Assembly (NCBI RefSeq): GCF_028335745.1
Contig: NZ_CP116477.1
Span: 620,001-684,000, forward strand
Reading direction: 5' to 3'
Source of the DNA: Pectobacterium sp. A5351
Lineage (GTDB): Bacteria; Pseudomonadota; Gammaproteobacteria; Enterobacterales; Enterobacteriaceae
Length of the DNA: 64,000 bases
Shown: one piece after another, positions 30,369 through 39,252 of the stretch
How positions within the stretch are numbered: the stretch's first letter is position 1
Layout: each line of letters starts with the position of its first letter
Program-made: the position numbers and the translations under genes
The notes under the pieces: model-generated
Seen by the model: the letters and a program-made list of their open reading frames with translations, nothing else
The model's database searches: none
What the model was told of the DNA's origin: nothing

Positions 30369-30758
30369 CTACCTTTCTCCATAAGTGTACTCAATCTTGT
30401 GAATTGTTGATTTGAATCCATGATTTGGAAAAGTTCTCTGTGGCTGTGATAAATAACTATCAGCTAACGCTTTAGCCGCAGTTTGGTAAAACTTTTCTTG
30501 GTTTTTATTATACCAAGGGTCATCATGCGGGTTGGGGCTGAATTTGTAGGTTTGATCACGTGTACCCGCCATGATACGAATCCCACGGTTAGTACCATAT
30601 TTTTGCTCTGCATAAGTAAAATCAACTCCACTATTTTGGTAGTTTTTTAGCGTTCCTTTGACATCCGCCGCGAATGCGTTGTCGGCAGTAAACGTCAAAA
30701 ATAGAAATGCCGATGCAACAATAGAACGTTGCAATAATGTATTAATGTTTTTTTACAT
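30369..30758 (-). pseudogene. Small exported protein, stop at codon 2 (start-proximal nonsense)
   Basis: The intact part encodes a signal peptide (...RSIVASAFLFLTFTADNAFA, cleaved before ADVKG) and about 99 mature residues with no family I recognise ('GTRDQTYKFSPNPHDDPWY', 'FPNHGFKSTIHKIEYTYGER'). The natural start appears to be ATG 30758 behind AGGATAAAAACT, but the second codon is TAA (30753-30755), in frame with AAA AAC ATT AAT.... One base change (TAA for AAA) would restore MKKNINTLLQ.... The only other starts are a TTG at 30734 or ATT at 30746, neither with a ribosome site. It is therefore probably silent or poorly expressed, unless reinitiation occurs. Confidence 0.65.
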
Positions 30759-31504
30759 AGTTTTTATCCTATGTGATTTTTAACAGGGAGAATCACATTT
30801 AAAATCTAGATGAGCATCTGAGTTTATGCAATTAGCAGTCAGATTCTATTAACTGTATTTTCTTGGTTTACTAATAAATAGCAGCTTTAACTTTATAACC
30901 CAATCTATTATCTCGATCGTCATTTTAAGTAATATTAATTTTTCATGTAATTATTAATTTAATGCTGCGTGACGATATTTTTTACACCTTAATCCTCGTC
31001 ATACTTCAAGTTGCCTGTGCGTTGGCCGATTAAATTCGTTTCAGACGAATTTGATCTTTTAGCGCGTGCTGCCACATAGAAAAGACGCCTGAGAGACGGC
31101 TCACAAAATCGTGATGACGGCGACATAAGGAAGAGAGTACAGCAGGGGGCCATTGCCGGATTTTGATTGAAAAAATCTAATTTAGCGTTGTTTTTATCAT
31201 TAGATTATCTAATTTGAATGGTGTTCTTACGTGGGGGGCATTTCCTGAGTTATCCAGCTTTAATGCCATTAATTTGTGATTTTTGCTGATTTAAATAAAT
31301 TATATGCTGTATTTTGTATATTATTAAGAATATTACGCTGCTTTGTTTTTTGTGGACGATTCGACTTTCTTCGCCTTATATATAATTTATCTTATGCCTG
31401 AGGGTGTGGTTTAACCTGCGCTTCGGTGGTAAGTTCAGTCAGAAGATATCGTTTGCGCAGTGTGTTTTATCGCCTGAACACCGTGCGCTGAAGAGGGATG
31501 AAGA
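30759..31504. other. Long AT-rich non-coding interval and gcvT leader
   Basis: About 745 bases without a supportable gene. Contents: a 33-base stretch (30994-31026, around CATACTTCAAGTTG and GTGCGTTGGC) that resembles a short interspersed repeat I remember from Yersinia-Pectobacterium intergenic regions; an 8-bp hairpin AAATTCGT/ACGAATTT at 31032-31052; three GcvA-type CTAAT boxes (separate entry); then a leader to gcvT. AT-rich tracts would suit Lrp binding. Confidence 0.55.
31177..31213 (+). promoter_or_regulatory. Putative GcvA binding sites (CTAAT motifs) upstream of gcvTHP
   Basis: CTAAT at 31177-31181, its complement ATTAG at 31199-31203 and CTAAT again at 31209-31213. CTAAT is the conserved core reported for GcvA sites in E. 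coli gcvTHP. They lie about 290-330 bases before the gcvT start, comparable to the far-upstream GcvA sites of E. coli. The pentamer is short, so chance is possible in this AT-rich tract. Confidence 0.5.
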
Positions 31505-32620
31505 ATGGCAAAGCAGACCCCGTTGTACCAACAACATCTGGCCGATGGCGCCAAAATGGTGGATTTTCACGGCTGGATGATGCCGCTGCATTACGGTTCC
31601 CAACTGGATGAGCACCATATTGTGCGTCGAGAAGCTGGCATGTTTGACGTCTCCCACATGACTATCGTCGATTTGCACGGTGTGAGAACGCGTGAATTCT
31701 TGCGTTACCTGCTGGCGAATGATGTCGCCAAACTGACACAGCCGGGCAAGGCGCTTTATACCGGCATGCTGAATGCTTCCGGTGGCGTCATCGACGATCT
31801 GATCGTTTATTTTCTCACGGAAGATGATTTCCGGCTGGTCGTGAATTCAGCAACGCGAGAAAAAGATCTCGCCTGGATCGGGCAACATGCCGCACCGTTC
31901 GGGGTTGAAATCCGTGAGCGCGACGATCTGGCGCTGGTCGCGGTACAAGGTCCGCAGGCGCAGGAAAAAGTGCAAGAATGCCTGAAGGCGAAAGGCTTGA
32001 ATGATGCAGACGTGGCAGCGGTAGCCAGCATGAAGCCGTTTTTTGGCAAGCAGGCGGGGGATTTCTTCGTAGCCACGACGGGTTACACGGGCGAAGCCGG
32101 TTATGAAATTGCGCTGCCGAGTGAGCAGGTGGTCGACTTCTGGCAGCAACTGCTGGCCGCGGGCGTGAAGCCATGCGGACTGGGCGCACGCGATACGCTG
32201 CGGCTGGAAGCCGGAATGAACCTCTATGGTCAGGATATGGATGAGAGCATTTCGCCACTGGCGGCCAACATGGGCTGGACGATCGCCTGGCAGCCGGAGG
32301 ATCGCCAGTTTATCGGGCGTGAAGCACTAACGCATCAGCGTGAAAAAGGGACCGATCAACTGGTTGGTTTGGTGCTGACGGAAAAAGGCGTATTGCGCAA
32401 TGATTTACCTGTGCGCTTTACTGATAGTGATGGCGTGATGCGCGAAGGGGTCATCACCAGCGGATCGTTCTCGCCAACGCTTGGCGTGAGCATCGCGCTG
32501 GCGCGTGTTCCGGTGGGGATTGGTGAACAGGCAATTGTGCAGATTCGTAACCGCGAACTGCCCGTCCACGTGACCAAGCCCGGCTTTGTTCGCGCCGGAA
32601 AAGCCATCGTTCAGTATTAA
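31505..32620 (+). CDS. gcvT: Glycine cleavage system T protein (aminomethyltransferase)
   Basis: Transfers the methylene group from the aminomethyl-lipoyl H protein to tetrahydrofolate and releases ammonia. 371 residues. Signatures: '[24 protein letters not shown]', '[13 protein letters not shown]', '[14 protein letters not shown]' and '[23 protein letters not shown]'. First gene of gcvTHP; ribosome site AGAGGG. Confidence 0.97.
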   Translation: MAKQTPLYQQHLADGAKMVDFHGWMMPLHYGSQLDEHHIVRREAGMFDVSHMTIVDLHGVRTREFLRYLLANDVAKLTQPGKALYTGMLNASGGVIDDLIVYFLTEDDFRLVVNSATREKDLAWIGQHAAPFGVEIRERDDLALVAVQGPQAQEKVQECLKAKGLNDADVAAVASMKPFFGKQAGDFFVATTGYTGEAGYEIALPSEQVVDFWQQLLAAGVKPCGLGARDTLRLEAGMNLYGQDMDESISPLAANMGWTIAWQPEDRQFIGREALTHQREKGTDQLVGLVLTEKGVLRNDLPVRFTDSDGVMREGVITSGSFSPTLGVSIALARVPVGIGEQAIVQIRNRELPVHVTKPGFVRAGKAIVQY

Positions 32621-32679
32621 TAGCAGCTTGCCTGTAAAGATAAGCGCACGGGATTAACGACTTTAGGAAAGGGGACGCA

Positions 32680-33072
32680 ATGAGCAATGTACCAGCAGAA
32701 TTAAAATACACCACGTCGCATGAATGGGTATTGCACGAGGGCGGCGGTATCTACAGCGTGGGTATTACCGAGCACGCGCAGGAACTTTTGGGTGACATGG
32801 TTTTTATCGATTTACCTGAAGTGGGTACGGTCGTCGCCGCAGGCGATGACTGCGCAGTGGCGGAATCGGTAAAAGCGGCGTCGGATATTTATGCGCCCAT
32901 CAGCGGTGAGATCGTGGAAATCAACGAAGATCTGGAAAGCTCCCCTGAACTGGTCAACAGCGCGCCTTATGCCGATGGCTGGCTGTTCCGCATCAGAATT
33001 TCTGATGAGTCTGATTTAGACGAACTGCTTGATGCCGAAGCCTATCAGGCGTCGCTAGAAGAAGACGAGTAG
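32680..33072 (+). CDS. gcvH: Glycine cleavage system H protein
   Basis: Lipoyl carrier that shuttles the aminomethyl group between P, T and L proteins. 130 residues; the lipoylated Lys is in '[19 protein letters not shown]', preceded by '[21 protein letters not shown]'. AAAGGGGA ribosome site. A strong hairpin with T run lies directly after its stop, before gcvP. Confidence 0.98.
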   Translation: MSNVPAELKYTTSHEWVLHEGGGIYSVGITEHAQELLGDMVFIDLPEVGTVVAAGDDCAVAESVKAASDIYAPISGEIVEINEDLESSPELVNSAPYADGWLFRIRISDESDLDELLDAEAYQASLEEDE

Positions 33073-33078
33073 TTATCG

Positions 33079-33110
33079 CGCCCCCGGTTTTGCTGAACCG
33101 GGGGCGTTTT
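33079..33110 (+). terminator. Terminator-like hairpin inside the operon, between gcvH and gcvP
   Basis: CGCCCCCGGTT, 6-base loop, AACCGGGGGCG, then TTTTGTTTT: an 11-bp GC-rich stem with T run that looks like a true intrinsic terminator or attenuator. It would lower gcvP transcription relative to gcvTH unless gcvP has its own promoter. Confidence 0.82.
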
Positions 33111-33150
33111 GTTTTATGCGCCCGCGTCGTCTTTCAGCGCGGCAGCGATC

Positions 33151-33195
33151 ACGATTGATGCGAGCACGATTAATGCAGGCACGATTGATCAAGGA
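33151..33195 (+). repeat. Three tandem 15-bp repeats before gcvP
   Basis: ACGATTGAT, ACGATTAAT and ACGATTGAT begin at 33151, 33166 and 33181, an exact 15-base period, with related spacers GCGAGC and GCAGGC. The last copy runs into the gcvP ribosome site AAGGAAAG. The period is a multiple of three, and the stretch is open in the gcvP frame, so it can be translated if an upstream start were used, but homology does not support that. Confidence 0.85.
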
Positions 33196-33205
33196 AAGTA
33201 CTGTA

Positions 33206-36076
33206 ATGACCCAGACACTCAGTCAACTCGAACATGACGGCGCGTTTATCGAGCGCCATATCGGCCCTTCCGTCAGCCAACAGCAGCACATGCTGTCGGT
33301 GGTGGGCGCAACGTCGCTGGACGCGCTGATCCGCCAGATTGTCCCGGTGGATATTCAATTGCCCAGCCCGCCAGCGGTAGGAGAGGCGGTGACGGAACAT
33401 GAAGCGTTAGCTGAACTGAAGGCCATTGCAGGACGCAATCAACGTTATAAAAGCTATATCGGTATGGGCTACAGCGCGGTGCTGATGCCACCGGTAATTT
33501 TGCGCAACGTGCTGGAAAATCCAGGCTGGTACACCGCCTATACGCCGTATCAGCCGGAAGTCTCTCAGGGGCGTCTTGAAGCGCTGCTGAATTTTCAGCA
33601 GGTCACACAGGATTTAACGGGTCTGGACTTGGCCTCCGCCTCGTTGCTAGATGAAGCGACCGCGGCGGCGGAAGCGATGGCGATGGCAAAACGCATCAGC
33701 AAACTCAAGCAGGCTGAGCGTTTCTTCGTTGCAGACGACGTGCATCCACAAACGCTGGATGTAGTGCGTACCCGCGCGGAAACCTTTGGTTTTGAGATTG
33801 TCGTCGGTAAAGCTGAAGAGGCGCTGAAAGACGATGCGGTGTTTGGCGTACTGCTGCAACAGGTGGGGACGACGGGCGAACTGCACGATTACAGCGACCT
33901 GATGGCCGCACTGAAAGCACGTAAGGTCGTCACCTGCGTGGCCTCGGACATCATGGCGCTGGTGCTGCTAACCGCGCCGGGCAAGCAAGGTGCAGACATT
34001 GTCTTCGGTTCCGCACAGCGCTTTGGCGTGCCGATGGGTTACGGCGGGCCACACGCGGCCTTCTTCGCCTGTCGCGACGAGCATAAACGTGCGATGCCGG
34101 GACGTATCATCGGCGTGTCGCGCGATGCGGCAGGCAATACTGCGCTGCGCATGGCGATGCAGACGCGTGAACAGCATATTCGCCGCGAGAAGGCGAATTC
34201 CAATATTTGTACCTCGCAGGTGCTGCTGGCCAATATTGCTGGGATGTACGCGGTATTCCACGGGCCGGAAGGGCTCAAACGTATTGCAGGACGCATCCAC
34301 CGTCTGACCGATATTCTGGCGGCGGGGTTAATGCAGGGTGGCCTGCTGTTGCGCCATCGCAGCTGGTTCGACACGCTGACCATTGAAGTTGCGGACAAAG
34401 ACGCAGTACTGAGTCGGGCATTAAGTTTTGGCATCAACCTCAGGGCTGATTTGGCAAGCGCCGTGGGCATCACGCTGGATGAAGCGACCACGCGTGAAGA
34501 CGTGCTGGCGCTGTTTGCGGTGTTGTTAGGTGACGATCACGGGTTGGATATCGAGGCGCTTGATGCGGCTGTTGGTCAGCAAGCTGCGACGATCCCTGCC
34601 GGGCTGGTACGTCACGACGCGATCCTGTCGCATCCGGTGTTCAACCGCTATCACAGTGAAACCGAGATGATGCGCTACCTGCACCGTCTGGCGCGTAAGG
34701 ATCTGGCGCTGAATCAGGCGATGATCCCGCTGGGTTCCTGCACCATGAAGCTCAACGCGGCGGCGGAAATGCTGCCGATTACCTGGCCGGAATTTGCCGA
34801 ACTGCATCCATTCTGTCCGCCGGAACAGGCGCTGGGTTATCGTCAGATGATCGAACAGCTATCGGGCTGGTTGGTTCAACTGACGGGCTATGACGCGATT
34901 TGTATGCAGCCCAATTCGGGTGCGCAGGGCGAATACGCGGGGCTGCTGGCGATCCGTCGCTATCATGAAAGCCGCAATGAAGCGGGTCGTCATTTCTGTC
35001 TGATTCCTAGCTCTGCCCACGGTACGAACCCGGCATCGGCGCAGATGGCGGGGATGGACGTGGTGGTGGTCGCCTGTGACAAGCAGGGCAATATCGATCT
35101 GCACGATCTGCGTGAGAAAGCGCAGGCAGCGGGCGAGCAGCTTTCCTGCATCATGGTGACCTATCCATCCACTCACGGCGTCTATGAAGAGACGATCCGC
35201 GAAGTGTGCCAGATCGTGCATCAATACGGCGGCCAGGTGTATCTGGACGGCGCGAACATGAACGCGCAGGTTGGTATTACGACGCCGGGCTACATTGGCG
35301 CAGATGTATCGCACCTGAACCTGCATAAAACCTTCTGTATTCCGCACGGCGGCGGCGGGCCGGGCATGGGGCCGATTGGCGTGAAAGCGCATCTGGCGCC
35401 GTTTGTACCGGGTCATCAGGTGGTAAAAATGGCTGGTGTATTGATGGAGCAGGGCGCGGTATCGGCGGCGCCGTTCGGTAGTGCTTCAATTCTGCCGATT
35501 AGCTGGATGTACATCCGCATGATGGGGGCGGAAGGGCTCAAACAGGCCAGCCAGATGGCGATCCTGAACGCCAACTACATTGCGACGCGCTTACAGCAGG
35601 CCTATCCGGTGCTTTACACTGGCCGTGACGGTCGCGTGGCGCACGAGTGCATTCTGGATATTCGTCCGCTCAAAGAGAGTACCGGCATTAGCGAGATGGA
35701 TATCGCCAAGCGCCTGATCGACTACGGTTTCCATGCGCCGACCATGTCGTTCCCAGTCGCGGGCACGCTGATGGTGGAGCCAACGGAATCGGAAAGTCAG
35801 GTAGAGATCGATCGCTTTGTCGACGCGATGCTGGCGATCCGTGCCGAAATCAACCGTGTTGCACAGGGCGAATGGCCGCTGGATGACAACCCGCTAGTGA
35901 ACGCGCCGCACACACAGACAGAGCTGGTGGCTGACTGGACGCATCCGTACAGCCGTGAGCTAGCAGTATTCCCTGCCGGCAGCGAACACAAATACTGGCC
36001 GAGCGTGAAGCGTCTGGACGACGTTTACGGTGACCGTAATCTGTTCTGCTCGTGTGTGCCGATGAGCGAGTATTAA
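33206..36076 (+). CDS. gcvP: Glycine dehydrogenase (decarboxylating), P protein
   Basis: Pyridoxal-phosphate enzyme that decarboxylates glycine and passes the aminomethyl group to lipoyl-GcvH. The start is ATG 33206 ([20 protein letters not shown]), as in E. coli; the frame is open 30 codons further upstream through a tandem repeat. 956 residues. The PLP lysine is in '[20 protein letters not shown]'; also '[17 protein letters not shown]' and '[17 protein letters not shown]'. Confidence 0.97.
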   Translation: MTQTLSQLEHDGAFIERHIGPSVSQQQHMLSVVGATSLDALIRQIVPVDIQLPSPPAVGEAVTEHEALAELKAIAGRNQRYKSYIGMGYSAVLMPPVILRNVLENPGWYTAYTPYQPEVSQGRLEALLNFQQVTQDLTGLDLASASLLDEATAAAEAMAMAKRISKLKQAERFFVADDVHPQTLDVVRTRAETFGFEIVVGKAEEALKDDAVFGVLLQQVGTTGELHDYSDLMAALKARKVVTCVASDIMALVLLTAPGKQGADIVFGSAQRFGVPMGYGGPHAAFFACRDEHKRAMPGRIIGVSRDAAGNTALRMAMQTREQHIRREKANSNICTSQVLLANIAGMYAVFHGPEGLKRIAGRIHRLTDILAAGLMQGGLLLRHRSWFDTLTIEVADKDAVLSRALSFGINLRADLASAVGITLDEATTREDVLALFAVLLGDDHGLDIEALDAAVGQQAATIPAGLVRHDAILSHPVFNRYHSETEMMRYLHRLARKDLALNQAMIPLGSCTMKLNAAAEMLPITWPEFAELHPFCPPEQALGYRQMIEQLSGWLVQLTGYDAICMQPNSGAQGEYAGLLAIRRYHESRNEAGRHFCLIPSSAHGTNPASAQMAGMDVVVVACDKQGNIDLHDLREKAQAAGEQLSCIMVTYPSTHGVYEETIREVCQIVHQYGGQVYLDGANMNAQVGITTPGYIGADVSHLNLHKTFCIPHGGGGPGMGPIGVKAHLAPFVPGHQVVKMAGVLMEQGAVSAAPFGSASILPISWMYIRMMGAEGLKQASQMAILNANYIATRLQQAYPVLYTGRDGRVAHECILDIRPLKESTGISEMDIAKRLIDYGFHAPTMSFPVAGTLMVEPTESESQVEIDRFVDAMLAIRAEINRVAQGEWPLDDNPLVNAPHTQTELVADWTHPYSRELAVFPAGSEHKYWPSVKRLDDVYGDRNLFCSCVPMSEY

Positions 36077-36096
36077 TAAGCTCGTTGTGAATATTG

Positions 36097-36135
36097 GCCT
36101 CGCATGTGTTTTAACGCATGCGAGGCTAAATTTAT
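36097..36135 (+). terminator. Terminator of gcvTHP
   Basis: Perfect 10-bp stem GCCTCGCATG / CATGCGAGGC with 10-base loop, followed by TAAATTTATTT. Confidence 0.8.
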
Positions 36136-36214
36136 TTGGTTCTGCGGAGAATTTTAAACTAATATCAGAAGTAGCTTTTGGTTTATTCAATCATTCCTCA
36201 ATATTCAGCATCTC

Positions 36215-36634
36215 TTATTTATAATAAGAGAGTGAATTAAGCTGTCTTTCATTGAGTGACTGAAATTTGCTTTCCGTTATTTTTATAATAGTGGGTAATA
36301 ACTTCTTAATTTTTTCATGACCATCTGGCTTAATAATCGCAATAACTTGAATATGTAGGGGATGAATATTGTGTATCGCAAACACCAAAAAGTTATCGCT
36401 TACTCTGTGGTGAAGAAGCTGTGATGCAGGCCACGGAGTATCTTCTCCTGGAATGCGAATGTGAGATTTATAAATCCCAGAAAGGGTAGATTGAGATGAG
36501 CGTTCAAAGCCACCCATTTTTCCAAGGTAAGCAGAGACTTTGCCGTTGTTTTTATAATTTGCTAACGCTTTAGCAAAGAAGTTTTCCAATTGACCAGCGG
36601 CGGCATCAACAAGAATGCTTACGCGGTTTTCCAT
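36215..36634 (-). CDS. Putative YafO-family toxin (ribosome-dependent mRNA interferase)
   Basis: 139 residues. From residue 27 on the pattern follows E. coli YafO as I remember it: 'YKNNG' (27-31) for YKRDG, a 'SHIRIP...TPWP' block (57-69) for AHIHLANENNPFP, 'DNFLVFAIHN' (80-89) for the strand HLVYCQG, and 'IAIIKPDGH' (98-106) for IAILKPEPH, then a basic C-terminal helix. YafO cleaves translated mRNA on the 50S subunit. The start is ATG 36634 behind GGAG, overlapping the upstream gene by 16 bases, which implies translational coupling. Local sequence is AT-rich compared with the gcv and transporter genes on either side. The family call comes from pattern memory, not a search. A toxin without its usual YafN partner is unusual. 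Confidence 0.6.
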   Translation of the reverse strand: MENRVSILVDAAAGQLENFFAKALANYKNNGKVSAYLGKMGGFERSSQSTLSGIYKSHIRIPGEDTPWPASQLLHHRVSDNFLVFAIHNIHPLHIQVIAIIKPDGHEKIKKLLPTIIKITESKFQSLNERQLNSLSYYK

Positions 36635-37218
36635 GTTGGCGGCTCCATGCCAAGTCTTTTGTGACTGTCTTCAACTGACTTCTTGAAAGCTGCTAATTCT
36701 TCATCACTAAATTCTTCTGCTTCCTCATGCTCAAGAGGAATAAATTGAGCGCCGAGAGTGGCTACGCCCATTGTCAGCTTCTTATATTCAATGAACGTGT
36801 TGATCGCGTGGTTTTTCATTGTCATAAGCGTGGCGAGATGTGGCAACCAGGCTTTGTTATTTTCGGCAACAAAGAAGGTATAAAGAAGCCTCGTTATGCC
36901 ATGATCTATCTGATTGGCCTGATCGTTTAGCTTGTCGATGTCACTGAGATGAATGTCTAGTGCTGCAATGTCCTCATCGGTTCCATTGCTAAGGGTATCG
37001 ATAAACGCTTTATATTTTTCACAGTTTTTTTCAACGGGTGCCATGACGTTGTAGATGACTTTCAGTGCATCGGCGGCTTGTTTTTTGGAGATAGAACCCC
37101 TGTGACTTCTGTCAAAGTCAGATATGGATCGCTCAATAGGCTGAGACACGTTATTGAAAACGCTCTCTATCTTATCCGGCCCTTGGTTGACGATAGCCAT
37201 AGCTTCAAGCCCTAGCAT
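36619..37218 (-). CDS. Unknown 199-residue partner, candidate atypical antitoxin
   Basis: No family recognised. The sequence looks all-helical: 'ISKKQAADALKVIYNVMAPVEKNCEKYKAF', 'DIHLSDIDKLNDQANQIDHGITRLLYTFFV' and 'TLMTMKNHAINTFIEYKKLT' are amphipathic helix candidates, with an acidic tail 'EHEEAEEFSDEELAAF'. It lacks a Phd/YafN-type N-terminal DNA-binding fold and is twice the length of YafN. ATG 37218 follows AAGGAATC. It is first in the operon and overlaps the YafO-like gene by 16 bases, the antitoxin-then-toxin order usual for type II systems. That it neutralises the toxin is an inference from this layout. Confidence 0.6.
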   Translation of the reverse strand: MLGLEAMAIVNQGPDKIESVFNNVSQPIERSISDFDRSHRGSISKKQAADALKVIYNVMAPVEKNCEKYKAFIDTLSNGTDEDIAALDIHLSDIDKLNDQANQIDHGITRLLYTFFVAENNKAWLPHLATLMTMKNHAINTFIEYKKLTMGVATLGAQFIPLEHEEAEEFSDEELAAFKKSVEDSHKRLGMEPPTWKTA

Positions 37219-37373
37219 GATTGATTCCTTATAATTTTACAGGTTAAAAATGATACAGCAAAGTTAAACACTCTTCCCAGCCGTATTTTTAGTAACTTCG
37301 AGCCTTCCCGCAAATCGTCTGCCAACGTAGAGATAAATCCTTCGCGTGCATATTTTCCCTATCCGAAAACAAA

Positions 37374-37402
37374 CTGTCATTAAACTGACGCCCCACTGAC
37401 AC
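37374..37402 (+). promoter_or_regulatory. Putative PhoB box (three 11-bp direct repeat units)
   Basis: CTGTCAT, CTGACGC and CTGACAC start at 37374, 37385 and 37396, an exact 11-base period, the spacing of PhoB half-sites (consensus CTGTCAT plus four bases). The first unit is perfect and the others keep CTGnC. It lies 54-82 bases before the first transporter gene. A possible -10 is TAGGGT at 37413-37418. PhoB control fits an operon for organic phosphate uptake. Confidence 0.6.
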
Positions 37403-37455
37403 GCTAGCGTTCTAGGGTAAGGCCTCTGTGTTTCACACTGAGCGGCCTTTGAGTT

Positions 37456-38328
37456 ATGCGTGCAAAATGCTTTCCCTATCTTGTGCTGTTGCCGACGCTG
37501 GTTTTTTTGCTTGCCTTCACCTATTTCCCCCTGCTGCGCTCGGTTATCGACAGCCTGTATGACACCCGACTGAATGCCGATACGCCGCTGTTCGTCGGGA
37601 TGGATAATTTTGTGCGTCTGGTGCAGGACGCGGTGTTCTGGCAGGCCTTGCTGAACAACATGCTGTATATCCTGATGACGGTGGTGCCCGGCGTGCTGCT
37701 GGCGCTGTTGCTCGCGGTGCTGCTGTGGGAAAACACACGCGTTAACCGCTGGCTGCGTACTGCTTTCTTCTTTCCGATGATTATTCCGCTGGTGAGCGCC
37801 GCAACGCTGTGGCTATTCATCTTTATGCCGGGGCTGGGGCTGCTGGATTACTATCTGGCGAAGGTGTTCGGCCCGATGAACAACAACTATCTCGGCATGA
37901 GCGACAGCGCGCTGGTGGCAGTGAGCGTCATCGGTATCTGGAAATTCGCCGGTTACTACATGCTGTTTTTTCTCGCTGGTCTGCAAGCCGTTTCTGCTTC
38001 CGCCCGTGAGGCAGCACTGATGGAAGGCGCTTCACAGCGTCAGGTATTTTTCTACGTTACGTTGCCGCTACTGCGGCCAACCATCGCTTTTGTGGTCACT
38101 ATCGCCTTTATCTACGCCATTACCCAGATCGACCATGTCGCCGTGATGACGCGCGGCGGGCCGAATAACGCGACGACTGTGCTGCTCTATTACATCCAGG
38201 ATCTGGCGAATGATACGCACGATCTGGGCAAAGCCTCCGCGGCCACCTTCCTGACGCTGGCGATGCTATTCGTCTTTTCCATGATGAATCTGAAAGTGCT
38301 GGAGAAGGGGGCACATTATGAGCGCTGA
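37456..38328 (+). CDS. ABC transporter permease, UgpA/MalF type
   Basis: Inner-membrane permease of 290 residues with about six membrane spans beginning at residue 5 ('YLVLLPTLVFLLAFTYFPLL'). The permease EAA loop that docks on the ATPase is 'SAREAALMEGASQRQVFFYVTLPLLRP'. The start at ATG 37456 has no evident ribosome site and sits just after a hairpin (AAGGCC 37419-37424 / GGCCTT 37444-37449). It overlaps the next permease by 11 bases. Five genes (permease, permease, gpdQ, ATPase, binding protein) form one operon. Confidence 0.9.
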   Translation: MRAKCFPYLVLLPTLVFLLAFTYFPLLRSVIDSLYDTRLNADTPLFVGMDNFVRLVQDAVFWQALLNNMLYILMTVVPGVLLALLLAVLLWENTRVNRWLRTAFFFPMIIPLVSAATLWLFIFMPGLGLLDYYLAKVFGPMNNNYLGMSDSALVAVSVIGIWKFAGYYMLFFLAGLQAVSASAREAALMEGASQRQVFFYVTLPLLRPTIAFVVTIAFIYAITQIDHVAVMTRGGPNNATTVLLYYIQDLANDTHDLGKASAATFLTLAMLFVFSMMNLKVLEKGAHYER

Positions 38329-39217
38329 AAATCAGATCGTTGATGTTCAGAACGTGAAAAGTCCACGCATTGAAAGCCGAAGCGTGATCAACCCGCTTCG
38401 TATCACGACGCGTTTCACGCTGCCGCTGCTGCTGATTTGCGCCGCGTTACTGTGGGTCAGCCCGTTTATCTGGATGCTGTCTGCATCCGTTAGCACCAGC
38501 AGCTTCGGCGTGGACATGGCTTCACTGCTGCCGCGTCTCCCGCTCACGCTCGATAACTTCCGCGAGGCGTGGGACAGCGCTAACTGGCTACAGCTTTATA
38601 CCAATACGCTGATTTTTGCGGTCGGCACGTTTCTGGTGCAACTGGTGACGATCACCACGGCGGGCTACATCTTTGCCTATCACGAATTTCGCGGCAAAAC
38701 GCTGCTGTTTTACCTGTTGCTGATTCAACTGATGATCATGCCCGTCGTCATGATGGTGCCAAACATGATGACGCTCAAACAGCTCGGCCTGCTCAATACC
38801 CTGACTGGTGTGATGATGCCGTATTTCGCCTCGGCGTTTGGCGTGTTTTTGATGCGTCAGGCATTTCTCAATATTGCCAAAGAGATCGAAGAAGCCGCGT
38901 TGATGGAGGGCTGCCGCTGGTGGCAGGTGGTGTTCCACGTCCTGATCCCGATGACCTGGCCGTCGATTCTGGCTTTCGCCACGGTCAGCATTACTTATCA
39001 CTGGAACGAATATCTCTGGCCGCTGATGGTGCTCAACGACCCCGACAAACAGGTGCTGACCATCGGGCTGGTGTCGTTCGCTATGGGCGCGGAGTCCGGC
39101 GGGCAGTGGGGATTGATCTGCGCCGGTACACTGCTGGTGTGCTTGCCGTTGATGGTGGCTTTCGTGTTGTTCCAGAAGCAGTTCCTGAGCAGCTTCGGCT
39201 TCTCGGGCATTAAGTGA
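38318..39217 (+). CDS. ABC transporter permease, UgpE/MalG type
   Basis: Second permease, 299 residues, with a cytoplasmic N-terminal 30 residues, about six spans, and EAA loop 'IAKEIEEAALMEGCRWWQVVFHVLIPMTWP'. It ends 'QKQFLSSFGFSGIK', typical of MalG-family permeases. It starts within the previous gene (11-base overlap), so translation is coupled. A 35-base gap separates it from gpdQ. Confidence 0.92.
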   Translation: MSAENQIVDVQNVKSPRIESRSVINPLRITTRFTLPLLLICAALLWVSPFIWMLSASVSTSSFGVDMASLLPRLPLTLDNFREAWDSANWLQLYTNTLIFAVGTFLVQLVTITTAGYIFAYHEFRGKTLLFYLLLIQLMIMPVVMMVPNMMTLKQLGLLNTLTGVMMPYFASAFGVFLMRQAFLNIAKEIEEAALMEGCRWWQVVFHVLIPMTWPSILAFATVSITYHWNEYLWPLMVLNDPDKQVLTIGLVSFAMGAESGGQWGLICAGTLLVCLPLMVAFVLFQKQFLSSFGFSGIK

Positions 39218-39252
39218 ATCGCCAACGGGCTAAATAACGATGAGGTGGTTGT

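Noticed and set aside
31060..31504. Glycine riboswitch upstream of gcvT
   Set aside because: The tandem glycine aptamer consensus could not be found; enterobacterial gcvTHP is controlled by GcvA, GcvR and Lrp.
33116..33205. 30-residue N-terminal extension of GcvP
   Set aside because: Encoded by the tandem repeat region with no homology; the ribosome site AAGGAAAG serves ATG 33206.
36619..37218. YafN antitoxin
   Set aside because: Length, composition and lack of a Phd-type N-terminal domain do not match YafN; kept as an unknown partner.
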